Shown here in pieces: positions 6,643 to 6,931 of a DNA stretch of 6,931 nt. Each line of letters begins with the position of its first letter. The first letter of the stretch is position 1. The DNA is taken from contig DYDC01000148.1 in NCBI GenBank assembly GCA_020718125.1, forward strand, positions 1 to 6,931. The letters are read 5' to 3'. The stretch is from Methylacidiphilum sp. GTDB lineage: Bacteria > Verrucomicrobiota > Verrucomicrobiia > CAIQCK01. The notes under the pieces were generated by a model. That model did not search any database and was not told where the DNA came from. It saw only the letters and a program-made list of their open reading frames with translations. The position numbers and the translations under genes are program-made.

Positions 6643-6719
6643 TGGAGCGAGCGATGGGATTCGAACCCACGACATCAACCTTGGCAAGGTTGCGCTCTAC
6701 CAGACTGAGCTACGCTCGC
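6643..6719 (-). tRNA. tRNA-Gly(GCC) with encoded CCA
   Basis: Read on the minus strand, all parts of the cloverleaf are present. The acceptor GCGAGCG pairs fully with CGCTCGC, followed by discriminator T and an encoded CCA (6643-6645). T8 and A9 precede a D stem GCTC/GAGC with loop AGTCTGGTA. The anticodon stem is CAACC/GGTTG, and its loop TTGCCAA gives anticodon GCC, decoding GGC and GGU. The variable region is ATGTC. The T arm is GTGGG/CCCAT with loop TTCGAAT, closed by one G-T wobble. The total is 77 nt with CCA. Discriminator U fits bacterial tRNA-Gly. Confidence 0.95.
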
Positions 6720-6734
6720 TTCCGTGACGGCGGG

Positions 6735-6762
6735 ATGTTAGTCAGAACCGCGACCCGTGCAA
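6735..6762 (-). promoter_or_regulatory. Possible promoter of the tRNA-Gly gene
   Basis: On the minus strand TTGCAC (6757-6762) is followed after 16 nt by TAACAT (6735-6740). These match the sigma-70 -35 at 3 of 6 and the -10 at 4 of 6 positions. Transcription would begin near 6728, about 9 nt before the mature tRNA 5' end at 6719. The placement is good but the match is modest. Confidence 0.3.
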
Positions 6763-6887
6763 GCACTATTTTCCGCGCCCCATTCGCGGGGGGCAGGATG
6801 TGTCGGAAGGGCGGCCGCGAAGAGGAAACTCCACGGTTTTCCAGTCTGTCATCGCGCGGGCGGATGCTGTAGTCTCTTACGAGAAAT

Positions 6888-6910
6888 ATCCCGCGCAAGA
6901 AACGCGGGAT
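6888..6910. terminator. Terminator-like hairpin at the right edge
   Basis: ATCCCGCG (6888-6895) and CGCGGGAT (6903-6910) form a perfect 8-bp stem with a 7-nt loop (CAAGAAA). On the plus strand it is followed by TTTGCGTTCTTC; on the minus strand by ATTTCTCG. Both tails are only moderately T-rich, so the direction is uncertain and it may work both ways. It probably ends a gene that lies beyond the right edge and separates it from the tRNA. Between 6763 and 6887 I see no convincing gene. Confidence 0.5.
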
Positions 6911-6931
6911 TTTGCGTTCTTCAACCTCTGG

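Noticed and set aside
4074..6653. The 9-nt GAGCGAGCG shared by 4074-4082 and the tRNA 3' end (6645-6653), as possible attachment-site repeats
   Set aside because: The match is too short and of low complexity, and there is no integrase gene or longer repeat of the tRNA end in the window.
6770..6790. C-rich then G-rich stretch near 6776-6793 as a terminator or G-quadruplex
   Set aside because: Only about 4-5 pairs form and no T tract follows; a single G run cannot form a quadruplex.
1..6931. CRISPR array, insertion sequence, toxin-antitoxin or phage-defence genes
   Set aside because: No regularly spaced repeats, transposase or integrase motifs, or paired small genes of that kind are visible on either strand.

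Overview
The window is GC-rich (roughly 60-65% by eye). It carries a set of surface-polysaccharide or cell-envelope genes with a tRNA-Gly gene at its right side. The gene types fit a Verrucomicrobiota or related PVC-group bacterium: a membrane GT39-type glycosyltransferase, GT4 glycosyltransferases, an exported arylsulfatase remnant, a SAM methyltransferase, and a stand-alone GlmU-like left-handed beta-helix protein preceded by the 'LFDGCEFPWQAL' type of N-terminus. This lineage call is an inference from gene content and style, not from a marker gene.

Layout: (1) Positions 1-97 hold only a possible gene end and a 14-codon micro-ORF. (2) Positions 98-1693 (minus) encode an integral-membrane GT-C glycosyltransferase. 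(3) Positions 1694-1799 form a divergent intergenic region with a good sigma-70-like promoter pointing right and a perfect 8-bp inverted repeat lying over its spacer and -10. (4) Positions 1800-4069 (plus) encode two GT4 glycosyltransferases joined by an ATGA overlap. (5) Positions 4084-4883 (plus) are the wreck of an exported sulfatase: signal peptide, middle piece and C-terminal half in three different frames, with the active-site region gone. (6) Positions 4905-5771 (minus) encode a SAM-dependent methyltransferase convergent to the wreck. (7) Positions 5950-6627 (minus) encode a GlmU-C-like hexapeptide-repeat protein with no internal methionine, starting 15 nt after a tRNA-Gly(GCC) gene (6643-6719, minus) that has an encoded CCA and a T7 tail. 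(8) The right end (6763-6931) has a terminator-like hairpin and no convincing gene.

How the genes may work together (inference): the two GT4 enzymes would build a glycan on the cytoplasmic face, the GT-C enzyme would transfer a lipid-linked sugar on the outer face, and the methyltransferase could modify a glycan or lipid intermediate. The beta-helix protein probably acylates a sugar nucleotide or a related amino sugar. The sulfatase once acted on exported or environmental sulfated glycans but can no longer be catalytic as read here. I did not find a clearly new biological system. The most unusual items are the doubly deleted sulfatase and the Met-free gene abutting the tRNA.
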